Below are positions 24,553-34,289 of a DNA stretch of 64,000 nt, one piece after another. The stretch lies in assembly GCA_011526105.1 (NCBI GenBank), contig WYAZ01000100.1, forward strand, positions 45,106 to 109,105, read 5' to 3'. Origin of the DNA: Deltaproteobacteria bacterium (GTDB lineage Bacteria; Myxococcota; Kuafuiibacteriia; Kuafuiibacteriales; Kuafuiibacteriaceae). The translations under genes were made by a program, and so were the position numbers. The first letter of the stretch is position 1. Each line of letters opens with the position of its first letter. The notes beneath the pieces were generated by a model that saw only the letters and a list, made by a program, of their open reading frames with translations, made no database searches and had not been told where the DNA came from.

Positions 24553-26409
24553 GTGGACAAGAGGTCAACCGCCCTGTCACGGGCCGCAGAGCGCTCGCTC
24601 CGCCATGTACGCAGGCGGCTTCAGCTGATTCGGCGCAAGGTTCAAGGGCCCCGTGCACGCTTCGTCTATGATCGGCGGTATGCGCTCTCCTTCTCCGGGA
24701 TGCCGCATGACATCTACCGAGCCGATCAGATCCTGAGCGCGCTCGCAGCGGAGGGCCTCGTCACAAACGCAGACATCCAGCGCCCTCGCTTCGCGTCCTT
24801 CCGCGATCTCTCGAGAGTGCATGACACGAACTACCTGGACGGCATTCAATCCCCAGAGACCCTTCGACGTGTGCTCGGGAGCGAGGTGCCGCCCCGCCGT
24901 GAGGACGAGGTCATCGATACGTTCCGGCTCATGACGGGCGGCACGATCGCCGCGGTGCGCGCTGCGTTCGAGACCGGACTGTTCGGGATCAATCTGGCGG
25001 GCGGCTTTCATCACGCGCACCCGGGCTACGGACACGGGTTCTGTCTATTCAACGATGTAGCGGTCGCCATCGCTCGCCTGCGCAGCGGGGGCTTCCGAGG
25101 GCGAGCCCTCGTCATCGATCTCGACCTGCACGACGGCGACGGCACGCGCGCGTGCTTTCGCTCGGACCCCGAGGTTCACACCTTCTCGATTCACAATCAC
25201 GACATGGACGCTGGCACGGAGGCAGTAGAGGACACGCGCATCGCGCTGGGGGCTGGGGTTCGCGATCAGGTCTACTTGGATGCGCTCTACGGAAGTCTGC
25301 CGCCGGTGATGAGTCGGTTCCGGCCGGATCTCGTCATCTACCTGGCGGGCGTCGATCCCTGGTCGGGCGATCGCATTGGCGACTGGAAGATCAGCTCCGA
25401 AGGCCTCTTGCGGCGCGACCGTTTTGTCCTCGGACTGATCCGTCGGCAGCGGCGCTACTTGCCCACCGCCATCCTGCTCGGAGGAGGCTACGGTCCTCAT
25501 AGTTGGCGCCCGTCGATGCGCTTCTTCTCGTGGCTTCTGGTCGACAAGCCCATCGAGCCGCGCTCCACGGAGGAAGCCACACTCGCGCGCATCGCTCAGC
25601 TCCGAAGGGTCCTCAGCCCGGCTCAGCTCCAGGGCGAGAGCAACACCGCAGACCTCATGGCCTTGACCGAGGAGGACGTGATGGCCGCGGTGGGGCAAGG
25701 TGCGGCCAAGACGCGCTTCCTGAACTACTACAGCAAACACGGGCTGGAGCTCGTGCTCGAGAAGTCCGGCCTCTTCGATCGTCTGCGCGCGATGGGCTTC
25801 GCCGAGCCTTGCGTGCGCTTGAGCCTATCAACGGGCGCGGGCGACCTCCTTCGGATCTACGGGAGCGAAGACGACCCCGAACCTCTGCTCGAGCTCCTCG
25901 CGCTCCGCGATCGAAGCCGCATCCCCGGGATGGAGCTGCTCCGCATCGAGTGGCTCATGATGCAGAACCCTCGGGCGCGCTTCGACGAGCGACGCCCTCC
26001 TCTGCCCGGCCAGAAGTATCCCGGCCTGGGGCTCCTCGATGAAGTGATGGGCCTGCTCCTCAGCGCGGCGATCCGGCTCGGGCTCGAAGGCGTCTTGTTT
26101 GTTCCCTCGCACTATCACATCGCGCTGCAGGCGCGCGGGCTGCTCCGGTTCCTCGAGCCCGAGGACGCCGCCCGCTTCGAGGCGCTCGAGGCCACGCTCA
26201 GCGGACTCGACGTCGTGAAGGCGAGTTGGGCGGTCGAGAACGGCGCGATTCACATCGAAGGGGTCGAGGGGGCCTTCACCTGGCCCTCCATGCCCATGGT
26301 CCTGCCGCTGAGCGATCGCCTCCGCGAACGCTTGGACAACAGAGAGTATCGAGAGCGGCAACAAGCGGCGTCTTTCGACTGCAACTTCGAGCTCGATACT
26401 CACTCGTAG
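24553..26409 (+). CDS. Histone deacetylase-family protein with an added C-terminal domain
   Basis: Residues about 30-330 match the HDAC/AcuC deacetylase fold: the His pair in GGFHHAHPGYGHGFCLFNDV, zinc ligands in VIDLDLHDGDGTRACF, the third ligand region in LAGVDPWSGDRIGDWK and LLGGGYGPHSW. Bacterial members deacetylate small molecules or acetyl-lysine. The C-terminal ~290 residues (618 aa in all) form a second, unrecognised region with PLPGQKYPGLGLLDEVMGLL and VLFVPSHYHIALQARGLLRF. The start is the GTG at 24553, right after the NUDIX stop; the same frame is open upstream but overlaps the NUDIX gene. The 3' end overlaps the convergent lipoprotein gene by 10 bases. Confidence 0.88.
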   Translation: MDKRSTALSRAAERSLRHVRRRLQLIRRKVQGPRARFVYDRRYALSFSGMPHDIYRADQILSALAAEGLVTNADIQRPRFASFRDLSRVHDTNYLDGIQSPETLRRVLGSEVPPRREDEVIDTFRLMTGGTIAAVRAAFETGLFGINLAGGFHHAHPGYGHGFCLFNDVAVAIARLRSGGFRGRALVIDLDLHDGDGTRACFRSDPEVHTFSIHNHDMDAGTEAVEDTRIALGAGVRDQVYLDALYGSLPPVMSRFRPDLVIYLAGVDPWSGDRIGDWKISSEGLLRRDRFVLGLIRRQRRYLPTAILLGGGYGPHSWRPSMRFFSWLLVDKPIEPRSTEEATLARIAQLRRVLSPAQLQGESNTADLMALTEEDVMAAVGQGAAKTRFLNYYSKHGLELVLEKSGLFDRLRAMGFAEPCVRLSLSTGAGDLLRIYGSEDDPEPLLELLALRDRSRIPGMELLRIEWLMMQNPRARFDERRPPLPGQKYPGLGLLDEVMGLLLSAAIRLGLEGVLFVPSHYHIALQARGLLRFLEPEDAARFEALEATLSGLDVVKASWAVENGAIHIEGVEGAFTWPSMPMVLPLSDRLRERLDNREYRERQQAASFDCNFELDTHS

Positions 26410-27056
26410 GTCGGGAGCGGAAGGCCCTTTGTATAAAGCACCGTCTCGTCGAAGAGATCCTTCAAAAACAGCCTGATCGTGTCCTCGTCGGTGGAGGGAG
26501 CATCCAGTCGCTCCACGATCTCGATCTCCGTCAACTCATCGTCGAGCGCGGTCAGCACGATGGAGCCCTCGAGAATTTCGATGAGCGCGAGGCCAAAGGT
26601 CTTCTGCCACCGGACCGCCACCTTCTCAGGCTCCTCGAGCTCGCCCTCGACGAGGCCGTGCCGCCAGGTCACCTGATAACGCGCGGTGATGAAGGCGTGC
26701 ACCACGGTCTCGATGATGTAGCTGTGCGTCAGACCTTCGGGGAGCACGTCCACCTCGAGACGAGACCACTCATCGGTCGCCCGACGGTCCGCGTTCACGT
26801 CGGTTTCACGAAGCGCCTCCCAGACCCGGGTGATGGGCGCCCGGATGTAGCCCCGAGCGTGACCAAAGACCAAACCGGTGGGGCGCTCGCCGGTGAGGAT
26901 GACGATGGACTCGGGCGCCTCACCATCGCGGCCCAGCATGGGAAGCGGCGCCGTGTTGTCCTCGAGCGGCTCGAGACCCGGCGGAAACACGGTGACGGCG
27001 TCTCCGAAGCAGCCGGCCAGAAGCAAGGCCGTGAGGGGAGCAACAACCGCTCTCAC
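26400..27056 (-). CDS. Lipoprotein with SRPBCC/START-like pattern
   Basis: The 218-aa protein has a lipobox (LTALLLAGC). Its middle reads like a START/SRPBCC ligand-binding fold: [19 protein letters not shown], then a beta sheet ([38 protein letters not shown]) and a C-terminal helix ([13 protein letters not shown]). The fold assignment is inference. It overlaps the metallo-hydrolase gene by four bases, so it belongs to the minus-strand operon 30107-26400. Confidence 0.75.
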   Translation of the reverse strand: MRAVVAPLTALLLAGCFGDAVTVFPPGLEPLEDNTAPLPMLGRDGEAPESIVILTGERPTGLVFGHARGYIRAPITRVWEALRETDVNADRRATDEWSRLEVDVLPEGLTHSYIIETVVHAFITARYQVTWRHGLVEGELEEPEKVAVRWQKTFGLALIEILEGSIVLTALDDELTEIEIVERLDAPSTDEDTIRLFLKDLFDETVLYTKGLPLPTYE

Positions 27057-27937
27057 GCGATCACTCCGTCGAGCTGAAGAAAGCTTCGACCCGGTTCGAG
27101 CTGTCCTCGATCGTTGCGCCTAAGCTCGCTCATGGAGCAGCTGGGATCATGCGTAAAGAATACGCGCCCAGAGCGTTCAAAAAGCGACTCGAGGATCTCG
27201 GTCTTCTCGTCGATGAGGAGCTCGGGATAGCGGTCGTAACCCATGGTGATCGCCGCGCGCACCCAAGCACGCCCGGGGATGAGGTCGGCGGCGAAGAAGA
27301 CCGGCCCCGACGCTCCGTCAATCTCGCTCAGCAACATGCCCGGGGTGTGGCCGTGGCTGGTCCAGAATCGGTAGCCCTCGCCGAGCACGCCGCTCTGTTC
27401 GCCTGAGACGAGCTCGAGCCGTCCCGAATCCTCGAGTAGACCCGGAAGCTCCGGGATGAAGCTCGCGCGATCTCGAGCGTGTGGATGCTGGGCGCGCTCG
27501 AAGGCCTCGAGTCCGACGACGAACTGCGCTTTGGGAAAGAGCAGCCGCAGTGGCTGGCCCTCTTCGTACGCGGCCAGAAGGCCACCCGCGTGGTCGAAGT
27601 GGAGGTGCGAAAGCACCACGACATCGATGTCGTTGTCGCTGAGTCCGAGTTCTTCGAGGCCTTTGAGCAAGACGTGCTCGGGTTCGCTTACCCCAAAGCG
27701 CAGCTTCAGCTCGGGCGAGAAGAACGCCCCCACCCCGGTCTCGAAGAGCACGTTGCGGTGAGGCTCGCGCACCAGCAGGGTGCGGCACGCGAGGTCGATT
27801 CGGTTCTCGTCGTCCGGGGGCGTCCACTTGGCCCAAAGGGCCTTGGGCGCGTTGCCGAACATCGCGCCGCCGTCGAGTTTCTGAGCATTGCCCAGGACCG
27901 AGTGGAGCCGTCTTTCCACGGGGGCAGTATGATTCAA
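27053..27937 (-). CDS. Metallo-beta-lactamase-fold hydrolase
   Basis: The 294-aa protein has the MBL metal motif [10 protein letters not shown] (HxHxDH), a later His in [11 protein letters not shown], Asp in FFAADLIPG and His in FFTHDPS. It resembles lactonase/quorum-quenching and related small-molecule MBL hydrolases; substrate unknown. The frame is open far upstream, but that part runs over the transporter gene in another frame. I set the start at the TTG at 27937, which has GGAAG eight bases upstream and overlaps the transporter stop; GTG at 27919 is the alternative. Confidence 0.87.
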   Translation of the reverse strand: MNHTAPVERRLHSVLGNAQKLDGGAMFGNAPKALWAKWTPPDDENRIDLACRTLLVREPHRNVLFETGVGAFFSPELKLRFGVSEPEHVLLKGLEELGLSDNDIDVVVLSHLHFDHAGGLLAAYEEGQPLRLLFPKAQFVVGLEAFERAQHPHARDRASFIPELPGLLEDSGRLELVSGEQSGVLGEGYRFWTSHGHTPGMLLSEIDGASGPVFFAADLIPGRAWVRAAITMGYDRYPELLIDEKTEILESLFERSGRVFFTHDPSCSMSELRRNDRGQLEPGRSFLQLDGVIA

Positions 27938-29145
27938 CTCGTCAGCTTCCGAAAGCGCGGAACGAGGGCCAGGGTGATGCCCAACCACGCGATGGTGAGG
28001 GACAGATTGAGAAACCCGAGACCGGTGTAGGCATCCACCGCGGTCAGGCCGAGGAGGAGAAAGGCGGCACCACCCTTGGCCAGTCGATAGACCATCATGT
28101 CGATCACCGCCTTGCCCTGGGTCTTTTCGGCGTAGTCGAGCGGGATGTACAAGATCTCCTTCGCCGCGCGGAACAAGGAGTAGTCGAAGACTTTCCCGGA
28201 CACCTTGGCGATCGACATCGACAGGAACCCGGGCACGAGCAGGAAGAAGATGATGCTTCCGCCGATGATCCCGGGAATGAGCACGAGCGTGGAAGGCACG
28301 CCGATGACCCGCAGGATGCCACCGCAGAGGAACTGAAGCGCGAGGGCGCCGGCGTTGATGATCGCGTGTACGTCGCCGTTGACGGCGGTGCGGCGGTCCA
28401 CGCTCGGGTACGTTTGCTCGAGGATCGCGAGGTACTGGTAGTCGACGAGGTTGATGAGGAGCTGCACCGTGATCACCAGCAGCAGAATCAAGGTGAGGTA
28501 GCGCGACGAGAAGACCAGCGACAAGCCAGCCCCAAAACGCGGCTTCGTGGTGGCTTCGGGGGAAGGCGCGGCCACGCGGTGTGAGAGTCGAAGAGACGCC
28601 GCGAGCAGGAGGAGCAGCATGGGCAGCACCATCCAGAGCGCGTGGATGGTGCCGTACTCGGACGCAACCCAGCTTGCGGCCAGATTGCCCAGCACACTGC
28701 CGAGGGATCCCGCCCCGAGGAAGACGCCGTAGAGCCAACGCGCGGTCTTGATCTCGAAGACGAGGTTCGCGTAGCTCCAGAAGATCTCGATGAGCACGAC
28801 GATGTAGACGTCCTTCCAGACGTAGAGGAGAAAGGCGGAGCCCGGCATCGCGTAGTAGTCGCCGAGCAGGAGAGCGAGCAAGATCGCCGCACTGAAGAAC
28901 AGCGCGCCTTGAAAGAGGCGGGGCAGCGGTGCGGTTGCAGCGATGCGACCGTAGATCGAAACAACCACGATGACCGCGAAGGAAACCGCGAGCCAGGCCT
29001 TGGGGAGCGATTGGCTCTGATGGTGCGCCAAAAAGTACGACTCGGCGGCCGGCTTGGCGATCGAGTAGCTCCCCATCAGGACCGCGCCGAAGGACGCAAA
29101 ACCCAGAATCCTCGGGACACCGACCGGGCGCGCTTCGTCGCTCAT
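27934..29145 (-). CDS. Nucleotide-transporter-like (NTT/Tlc-type) membrane protein
   Basis: The 403-aa protein is strongly hydrophobic with about ten to twelve membrane segments. The stretch [20 protein letters not shown] followed by [20 protein letters not shown] matches the most conserved part of the NTP/NDP exchange transporter (ADP/ATP translocase) superfamily. Free-living bacteria often carry such homologues with untested substrates. It begins five bases after the cytidine deaminase gene, which fits a role with nucleosides or nucleotides; this is inference. Confidence 0.82.
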   Translation of the reverse strand: MSDEARPVGVPRILGFASFGAVLMGSYSIAKPAAESYFLAHHQSQSLPKAWLAVSFAVIVVVSIYGRIAATAPLPRLFQGALFFSAAILLALLLGDYYAMPGSAFLLYVWKDVYIVVLIEIFWSYANLVFEIKTARWLYGVFLGAGSLGSVLGNLAASWVASEYGTIHALWMVLPMLLLLLAASLRLSHRVAAPSPEATTKPRFGAGLSLVFSSRYLTLILLLVITVQLLINLVDYQYLAILEQTYPSVDRRTAVNGDVHAIINAGALALQFLCGGILRVIGVPSTLVLIPGIIGGSIIFFLLVPGFLSMSIAKVSGKVFDYSLFRAAKEILYIPLDYAEKTQGKAVIDMMVYRLAKGGAAFLLLGLTAVDAYTGLGFLNLSLTIAWLGITLALVPRFRKLTS

Positions 29146-29150
29146 TCGCC

Positions 29151-30107
29151 TCAGCGACTATACGCGAACGGCAGGAGTTGCTCGGCCGAAGTGAGGGCCG
29201 CGGCGCCCGTTTCCGGGTTGACCAGGACGATCACCGTCTTTGGGCTCAGGTTGAACAGCTCTTGCCGCTCCCGCCCCGTAGGCACCGGCAGTCCGTGGGG
29301 CCCATCGCTCGTGCCCGCGATGACCACCGCGCTTGGGGCGCCGCTGTGGCCTCCGAGGAAGCGGGCGTCCGCCGCCATCTGCACCGCGAGGCTCATGGTG
29401 CCGCTCTGCTTGCGCGTGGCGCCTCCATAGAACGTGCCGTCGTTCTCCACCACGACCGCGCCGTGCCGTGCGATCTTGCGTCCGCCGGTCTCGGCCTTCG
29501 TGTGGAGCTCCTTGGCGCGGTCGATCGCCGCGAGGAAGGGCGCGATCGAAGCCGCATCGGCGAGGGCCGAGGGCATGGGCAAGAGCGCGCCCACGGTCGT
29601 CTCGAACTTGGCGCCGTCCTTGGACGTCATGATGATCCGTGCATCTTTGGGTGCCGTCTCGGAGAGGGTCTGTCGGCAGCCGCCGCAGGGCGCGACGCAG
29701 CACTCGGAGTCGCTCGTGATGAGGAGAGTCTTCAGAGGCTCCTCGCGGAGCTGAAACGCGATGCTGGACTCGGCACAGGTCCCGATGGTGAGTCGATCGC
29801 TGATCTCGAGGTTGTGTCCGGTCAGCAAACGACCCGACTCCGTGATGCCGGCGGCGCCGACGCGAAAGCCGCTGACCTTCGCTTGTGACTTCTCCTTCTC
29901 CGACTTCGCGAGCGAGAAGAGTTCGTCATCGGAAAGGATCCGACCTTGAATGGGGTAGCGGTGAGGCTCTACGCCGAGACGACTCAGCGCGACCTTCGAG
30001 CCCCGTGGTGGCCCGCCTCGACCGAGCGCAACCGCGCGATCGTCGCTGAAGGGCCGCCTGGACCTAAGCTCCGAGCTCAGGCCCGGACTGCTGAGGATCG
30101 CCCTCAT
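29151..30107 (-). CDS. Cytidine deaminase-like protein
   Basis: The active-site motifs are present in the first half: [11 protein letters not shown] and [11 protein letters not shown], giving Cys-Ala-Glu and PCxxC for zinc and catalysis. The second half (about 195-318) repeats the fold without zinc ligands ([20 protein letters not shown]). This two-domain layout and length (318 aa) recall the dimeric cytidine deaminase of E. coli (294 aa). The first ~50 residues are not conserved-looking, so the true start could be later, though no better codon is visible. It leads an operon with the transporter, MBL hydrolase and lipoprotein genes. Confidence 0.85.
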   Translation of the reverse strand: MRAILSSPGLSSELRSRRPFSDDRAVALGRGGPPRGSKVALSRLGVEPHRYPIQGRILSDDELFSLAKSEKEKSQAKVSGFRVGAAGITESGRLLTGHNLEISDRLTIGTCAESSIAFQLREEPLKTLLITSDSECCVAPCGGCRQTLSETAPKDARIIMTSKDGAKFETTVGALLPMPSALADAASIAPFLAAIDRAKELHTKAETGGRKIARHGAVVVENDGTFYGGATRKQSGTMSLAVQMAADARFLGGHSGAPSAVVIAGTSDGPHGLPVPTGRERQELFNLSPKTVIVLVNPETGAAALTSAEQLLPFAYSR

Positions 30108-30244
30108 CTTAAGGTTATCGCGGATGTTTACCCACTGTTGCCTACATCAAGGGCGCACTGCGGGCCCTTGCGAATCGAGGACTTGGCCCGGGGGTCCCTC
30201 TTGACTTGCGGGGCCTCGAGGCTCGCTCTAGTAGGCTAACCGGC

Positions 30245-31849
30245 ATGGCAGAGGGTCTGCCCCAAATACCGGGCCTCGAAGTGCTCGCGCTGATCAGCTC
30301 GGGCGGCATGGGTGACGTGCTGCTCGCGAAGCGCACGGGTGCGCACGGTTTCGAGAAGCTCGTCGCGGTGAAGACCATCCGTCCCGAGCTCGCGAAGCGC
30401 CCCGAGATCCGCGCCATGTTCCTCGACGAGGCCCGCTTGGTCGCCCGCCTGGCGCACCCGGCCATCACCCACGTGCACGACTTCGGCGAGGAAGGGGACC
30501 TCCTCTACCTGACCATGGAGTACGTCCCCGGGGTCTCGTTTGGACAACTTCGCGACAAGGCGGCCGGACCTTCGGACCCATTCATGGCCGCGCAGCTCCT
30601 CGCCGAGGCACTGCGCGGACTGCACGCCGCACACGAGCTTCAAGACTCCGACGGCCGGCTCCTCGAGGCGGTGCATCGCGACGTCAGTCCGGACAACCTC
30701 ATCCTCACCTTCGACGGAAAGGTGAAGATCCTCGACTTCGGCATCGCGCTCATTCGCGATCGCGAGACGCCCGTGACCGAGCTGGGCTCCCTCAAAGGCA
30801 AACCGGCGTACATGGCGCCCGAACGACTGCGCGGCGACCCGGTGGACCGGCGCACGGACATCTTCTCCGCCGGCATCGTTCTTTACGAGCTGCTCACCGG
30901 TGAGAAGCTCTTCAGTCGCGGCTCGGTGATCGCGACCGCGATGGCCGTCGAAAACGACGTCGTCGTGCCGCCGTCTCAGAAGATTGGCCGTCGTCTGCCC
31001 GAAGGTCTCGACGCGATCGTGCTGAAGGCGCTCGCGAAGAGCCCGAGTGCTCGATACGCCCACGCCAAAGACATGGCGATCGATCTGACCGATCTCGCGC
31101 GCAGCCACGGAGCCCTCCCGCTGGAGGCGTTCGTCGAGACGCATCTCTTGGAGGAGAGAGCGGCGCATCGGACCCAGCTCGCTTTGATCCTCGACGGTCA
31201 CAGGCCCGAGGTGAGACGCACACCGATCTCGGAGCCGCCGCCTCCGCCGCCCCAACCCATGCGCCCGCTCGCGGACTCCACGACGCTGGTGCCACCGCAA
31301 GCGGAGACGGTGAGCCTGAAGCGGAGCTGGGGAGCCCTCCCCTGGCTTCTCTTGTTGCTCGTGCTCTTGCCCCTCGCTGCGGTGCCTTACTTGATGCGGA
31401 CCTCGGAGCCAGAGTTCGCGCCCATCACTGCGCCGCTCGAAGACCCGAGCCTAGGCGCCGAGCCCGAGCTCGAAGATCTCGACGAAGAGGAGGAGGAACT
31501 CGGGCTTGCGGTGGATGCCGACGAGACCCAGACCGCCACCCCGACCGAAGTCGCAAAGAGCCCCCGCAGGCGAACCCGGCGTCCTAAAGGCAGCGTGCGA
31601 AAGCCTGCAGAGACGGTGCGCACTCGAGTCGAGCCCACGACCTTCGGATATGTGACGGTCGGCGCCACCCCTTTTGCGCTCGTTCGAATCGATGGACAGG
31701 AGGTGGGACCGACGCCGATCTTGAATCGCAAAGTGGGCGCAGGGAAGCACGTCATCGAGTTCTTGCGGCCGGACACCGGAGAGCTACGCGCGCGCCGGGT
31801 GGTGCGCGTCGCCGAGGACGAGCACGAACGCGTCACGGTGGAGGAGTAG
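30245..31849 (+). CDS. Membrane Ser/Thr protein kinase with PEGA domain
   Basis: The kinase domain (about 10-285) has SSGGMGDVLLAKR, VAVKTIRPEL, the catalytic loop HRDVSPDNLIL, LDFGIAL and KPAYMAPERL, so it should be active. A proline-rich linker, one membrane segment (LPWLLLLLVLLPLAAVPYLM, about 360-380), an acidic stretch (DLDEEEEELG) and a basic stretch (RRRTRRPKGS) follow. The C-terminus is a PEGA-like domain (ALVRIDGQEVGPTPIL, KVGAGKHVIEFLRP). The start ATG at 30245 fits the kinase N-terminus; no Shine-Dalgarno site precedes it, so it may be leaderless. Targets unknown. Confidence 0.93.
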   Translation: MAEGLPQIPGLEVLALISSGGMGDVLLAKRTGAHGFEKLVAVKTIRPELAKRPEIRAMFLDEARLVARLAHPAITHVHDFGEEGDLLYLTMEYVPGVSFGQLRDKAAGPSDPFMAAQLLAEALRGLHAAHELQDSDGRLLEAVHRDVSPDNLILTFDGKVKILDFGIALIRDRETPVTELGSLKGKPAYMAPERLRGDPVDRRTDIFSAGIVLYELLTGEKLFSRGSVIATAMAVENDVVVPPSQKIGRRLPEGLDAIVLKALAKSPSARYAHAKDMAIDLTDLARSHGALPLEAFVETHLLEERAAHRTQLALILDGHRPEVRRTPISEPPPPPPQPMRPLADSTTLVPPQAETVSLKRSWGALPWLLLLLVLLPLAAVPYLMRTSEPEFAPITAPLEDPSLGAEPELEDLDEEEEELGLAVDADETQTATPTEVAKSPRRRTRRPKGSVRKPAETVRTRVEPTTFGYVTVGATPFALVRIDGQEVGPTPILNRKVGAGKHVIEFLRPDTGELRARRVVRVAEDEHERVTVEE

Positions 31850-31860
31850 ACCAAGGAGCA

Positions 31861-31883
31861 TACGCCGCCGTCACCGCGGCGTA
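31861..31883 (+). terminator. Hairpin after the kinase gene
   Basis: An 8-bp perfect stem, TACGCCGC (31861-31868) and GCGGCGTA (31876-31883), with a 7-base loop lies 11 bases after the kinase stop. Only a weak T-rich stretch follows (GGGCTTTCTC), so it may be a terminator or an mRNA-stabilising hairpin. Confidence 0.5.
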
Positions 31884-31932
31884 GCGCTGGGCTTTCTCAC
31901 CCCGGCTTCACTCAACGAATGGGAGGTCTTCT

Positions 31933-32601
31933 ATGTCTCACCCTGAGCAACTCGTTCGCGGTCTCGGCGGCTTCGTTGCCGCGAGCCTGCTGAACGCGTG
32001 TTCGAGCCTCGATGGGATGGAGTTCGACGGTGGGTTCGAGCCCACCCAGGTGGATGGCGCCCAGATCGGCAGGGATGCCGAGCCACGGCCCCGTGAGGAT
32101 GCAAGCGGCCCTCCCCCGCCCGCGTCGACGCTCGACTCGCTGCTGGACGCGAGCTCCGGGGCGATTCACGCCCGCGTGCTCCTGGTGCGCCGAGAGGCGG
32201 TGGTGGGCGAGGTTCGGGCGGCTGGCGCCAACTGGCGGATCTACCAGGACCTCGTGGATGTCGACGCCTCGAGGGCGATTGGGGCGGGTCGTCTGGGAGC
32301 GATGACCGTCAGCCTGATTCCAACGCGCTGCGAGGCCTTCGACGACGAGGGCCAGCCCATCCCCGACCTGGTGCTTTCGCACTGCACCGGCCGAAACGAG
32401 CACAACAGCCCCCTCGAGGGAGAGACGATGATCGCGCTGCTCAGCGGCAGCTCCGAGACCCCAATGCTCACGTTTCGGATGACCGTCTCCGCTTCGGGCG
32501 AGGTGGATGCGTCGGCGCTCAGGGAGCCGCCCGAAGACACGCAGGTCGACCGGCTGTGGGAGGCCCTCGAGGCTCGGTGGCTTGCGCTCGGTCGAAGATG
32601 A
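31933..32601 (+). CDS. Small lipoprotein, unknown
   Basis: The 222-aa protein has a signal segment ending LLNAC, then an Asp/Glu/Pro-rich linker, and a beta-rich body (HARVLLVRREAVVGEVRAAG, AMTVSLIPTRCEAFDDEGQ, PMLTFRMTVSASGEV) with two Cys that could form a disulfide. No family is recognised. Its upstream ribosome site AATGGGAGG is good. It converges with the hipA gene; a short palindrome, CCGCG-CAG-CGCGG (32604-32616), lies in the 16-base gap between them and could end transcription from both sides. Confidence 0.75.
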   Translation: MSHPEQLVRGLGGFVAASLLNACSSLDGMEFDGGFEPTQVDGAQIGRDAEPRPREDASGPPPPASTLDSLLDASSGAIHARVLLVRREAVVGEVRAAGANWRIYQDLVDVDASRAIGAGRLGAMTVSLIPTRCEAFDDEGQPIPDLVLSHCTGRNEHNSPLEGETMIALLSGSSETPMLTFRMTVSASGEVDASALREPPEDTQVDRLWEALEARWLALGRR

Positions 32602-32617
32602 TACCGCGCAGCGCGGC

Positions 32618-33865
32618 CTAGGGCTTTAGCGACGCCGTGACCCGGCGGACCGACTTCTCGACGGCGGGGACCAGCGCCGAACGGAGGAACGCCTTCCTGC
32701 CGAACTCCTTCTCGAGGACGCGGACCGTGGGATCGAGCGCATCGGCGATGGCCGACACGATCTCCTTTGCGGTATCTCTCAGATACCGCTCACCGACGCC
32801 GAGGTCAGAGGCGAAGCGAGACCAATCCTTGTTCGTGAGCTGATCGGGGTCCGAGTTGCCGCCGATGTGCATGGCGAGGTGGCGGTCCACGCGAGGGTAC
32901 GCACGCGTCGAGACCAGATCGTAGAACGGCGCAAGACGCGTACCCGTCGGCATGTGGAGCAGCGCGAGGTTCTTCGCGTGCCCATCGGCGTTGCCGATGG
33001 CGGCGTTGAGGATCTGCCAGCGGATGACGGCGTGCACGTCGGCGAGCGGCTCGGTGGAGTGCTTGCGAATCAGACCCACCGCGGCCGCGAGGCCGGGGCC
33101 GCCCTCGCCCTCATACTTCAGCTCTGCGGGGACGTTGAGCGCCTGACAGAGGTCCTCCTGATGAAGTCGTTCGAGGACCTCACCGGTTCGCCGGCGATCA
33201 TAACGCTCGACGACGAGAGCACTCGATCGGTCGAAGCGGCGGATCGTGCTCCTGACGGTGGCGAGCCCCACCGCCTCGGCGAGCCGTAGAACCAGCGCCT
33301 CGTTGATTGGAAGGTGTTTGAAGTCCCGGTTCTCGAACTTGAGGATGTGCGAGCTCGCCGCCGGTCCCTTGGGCAGGAAGATGTCGCCGTTGGGGTCGAT
33401 GTAGACCGGCAACTTGTCCTGCGCGCCGGCGAGCGAAAGGCGCACGCCCTCCACACCCGCAGCCGAGCTGAGCGCTCCGCCCGAAGCTATCCACTGGGCG
33501 ATGTCTTCGTCTGTGAGCGGTTCGTACTCGCCCTCGACCGCGGCGTCTTCGGGCGCCTTCAAGACCGCGATCGCGCCCGCGCACTCGCCTCCGACTGCGG
33601 CGAGAAGGGCGTAGTCGTTGCCTTCGGAGATCTTGAGGCGACCGGCCAAGCGACGGCGCACGTTCCCCTCGGGGAGCAGGTTGAAGAAGAAGGCTCGGAC
33701 CTCGGCCTCACCAAACGGCCCCCGATCGAGCGGCAACGAGACCGAGATCGCGAAGGCACCCTCCGCGGCCAGCCAGTCGGGCTCATAGGTGAAGGACAGA
33801 GGCTCCGGCGTGAGCCGGCCCAGGAGGCACCGCCCGAAGAACACATAGAGGGGCACGTCAGCCAC
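32618..33865 (-). CDS. hipA: HipA-type Ser/Thr kinase toxin
   Basis: The 415-aa protein (E. coli HipA is 440 aa) has the N-terminal domain (PLYVFFGRCLLGRLTPEPLS), SLAGAQDKLPVYID, HLPINEALVLRLAEAVGL, VVERYDRRR, the catalytic NAAIGNADGHAKNLALLH (the Asp of the GNxDxHxKN motif) and LAPFYDLVSTRAYP. HipA phosphorylates an aminoacyl-tRNA synthetase (GltX in E. coli) and causes growth arrest and persistence. All catalytic motifs are intact. The start overlaps the hipB stop by eight bases. Confidence 0.95.
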   Translation of the reverse strand: MADVPLYVFFGRCLLGRLTPEPLSFTYEPDWLAAEGAFAISVSLPLDRGPFGEAEVRAFFFNLLPEGNVRRRLAGRLKISEGNDYALLAAVGGECAGAIAVLKAPEDAAVEGEYEPLTDEDIAQWIASGGALSSAAGVEGVRLSLAGAQDKLPVYIDPNGDIFLPKGPAASSHILKFENRDFKHLPINEALVLRLAEAVGLATVRSTIRRFDRSSALVVERYDRRRTGEVLERLHQEDLCQALNVPAELKYEGEGGPGLAAAVGLIRKHSTEPLADVHAVIRWQILNAAIGNADGHAKNLALLHMPTGTRLAPFYDLVSTRAYPRVDRHLAMHIGGNSDPDQLTNKDWSRFASDLGVGERYLRDTAKEIVSAIADALDPTVRVLEKEFGRKAFLRSALVPAVEKSVRRVTASLKP

Positions 33866-34193
33866 GACGCCCCCGCTTCGGACGCTTCCGTGGCGCCTTC
33901 TTCTGCTCCGGTTCGATCACCGTCGAGGGGAGCGTCGACCGAATCGAGAGCTTGGCCCCGCGTGGAACGACCGCCAGCTCGAAGCCGAGCCGCTCCAGCA
34001 CCTGCAGCACCCGGGCGAACTCGAGCGTCTTCTTCCCGCGCTCGAGTTCGGACAGGAAGCGATTACCCACGCCCGCGAGGCCCGCAGCCTGGGCTTGAGT
34101 CAGGCCGGCCGCCTTTCGGCGCGCACGCACCAGCGCACCCATGGTCTCGGGGCCAGACACGATCGTGATGATCGGGGCTTCGCTGCTTTCCAT
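33858..34193 (-). CDS. hipB: HipB-type XRE antitoxin and repressor
   Basis: The 111-aa protein has a helix-turn-helix of the Cro/XRE type (GALVRARRKAAGLTQAQAAG, then VGNRFLSELERGKKTLEFAR) and a strand (LGFELAVVPRG) that in HipB forms the dimer; the C-terminus is highly basic (KKAPRKRPKRGRRG). It should neutralise HipA and repress the operon by binding the TCCCGTACGGGA palindromes, the first of which begins directly next to its start codon. Confidence 0.93.
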   Translation of the reverse strand: MESSEAPIITIVSGPETMGALVRARRKAAGLTQAQAAGLAGVGNRFLSELERGKKTLEFARVLQVLERLGFELAVVPRGAKLSIRSTLPSTVIEPEQKKAPRKRPKRGRRG

Positions 34194-34205
34194 TCCCGTA
34201 CGGTA
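34194..34205. promoter_or_regulatory. Probable HipB operator 1
   Basis: TCCCGTACGGTA starts right next to the hipB start codon. It is one base off the perfect palindrome found at operators 2 and 3. Its position would block the promoter or ribosome site of hipBA. Confidence 0.75.
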
Positions 34206-34242
34206 AGATCAACGCTTCGACGCCCGCCGTCAAGGCATTCAT

Positions 34243-34254
34243 TCCCGTACGGGA
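34243..34254. promoter_or_regulatory. Probable HipB operator 2
   Basis: TCCCGTACGGGA is a perfect 12-bp palindrome, 49 bases upstream of operator 1, within the hipB upstream region. It fits HipB dimer binding with symmetry, as known for the TATCC-N8-GGATA sites of E. coli HipB, though the sequence differs. Confidence 0.8.
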
Positions 34255-34289
34255 CTACGTCACTCAATGCGGCCTCATCCCGCGCTCAA

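Noticed and set aside
27938..28738. Upstream extension of the MBL-hydrolase frame
   Set aside because: The open frame overlaps the transporter gene in another frame and is Arg/Pro-rich; conserved MBL sequence begins only near 27919-27937.
30201..30237. TTGACT and TAGGCT as a promoter for the kinase gene
   Set aside because: The spacing of 25 bases is too long; other pairings give poor matches.
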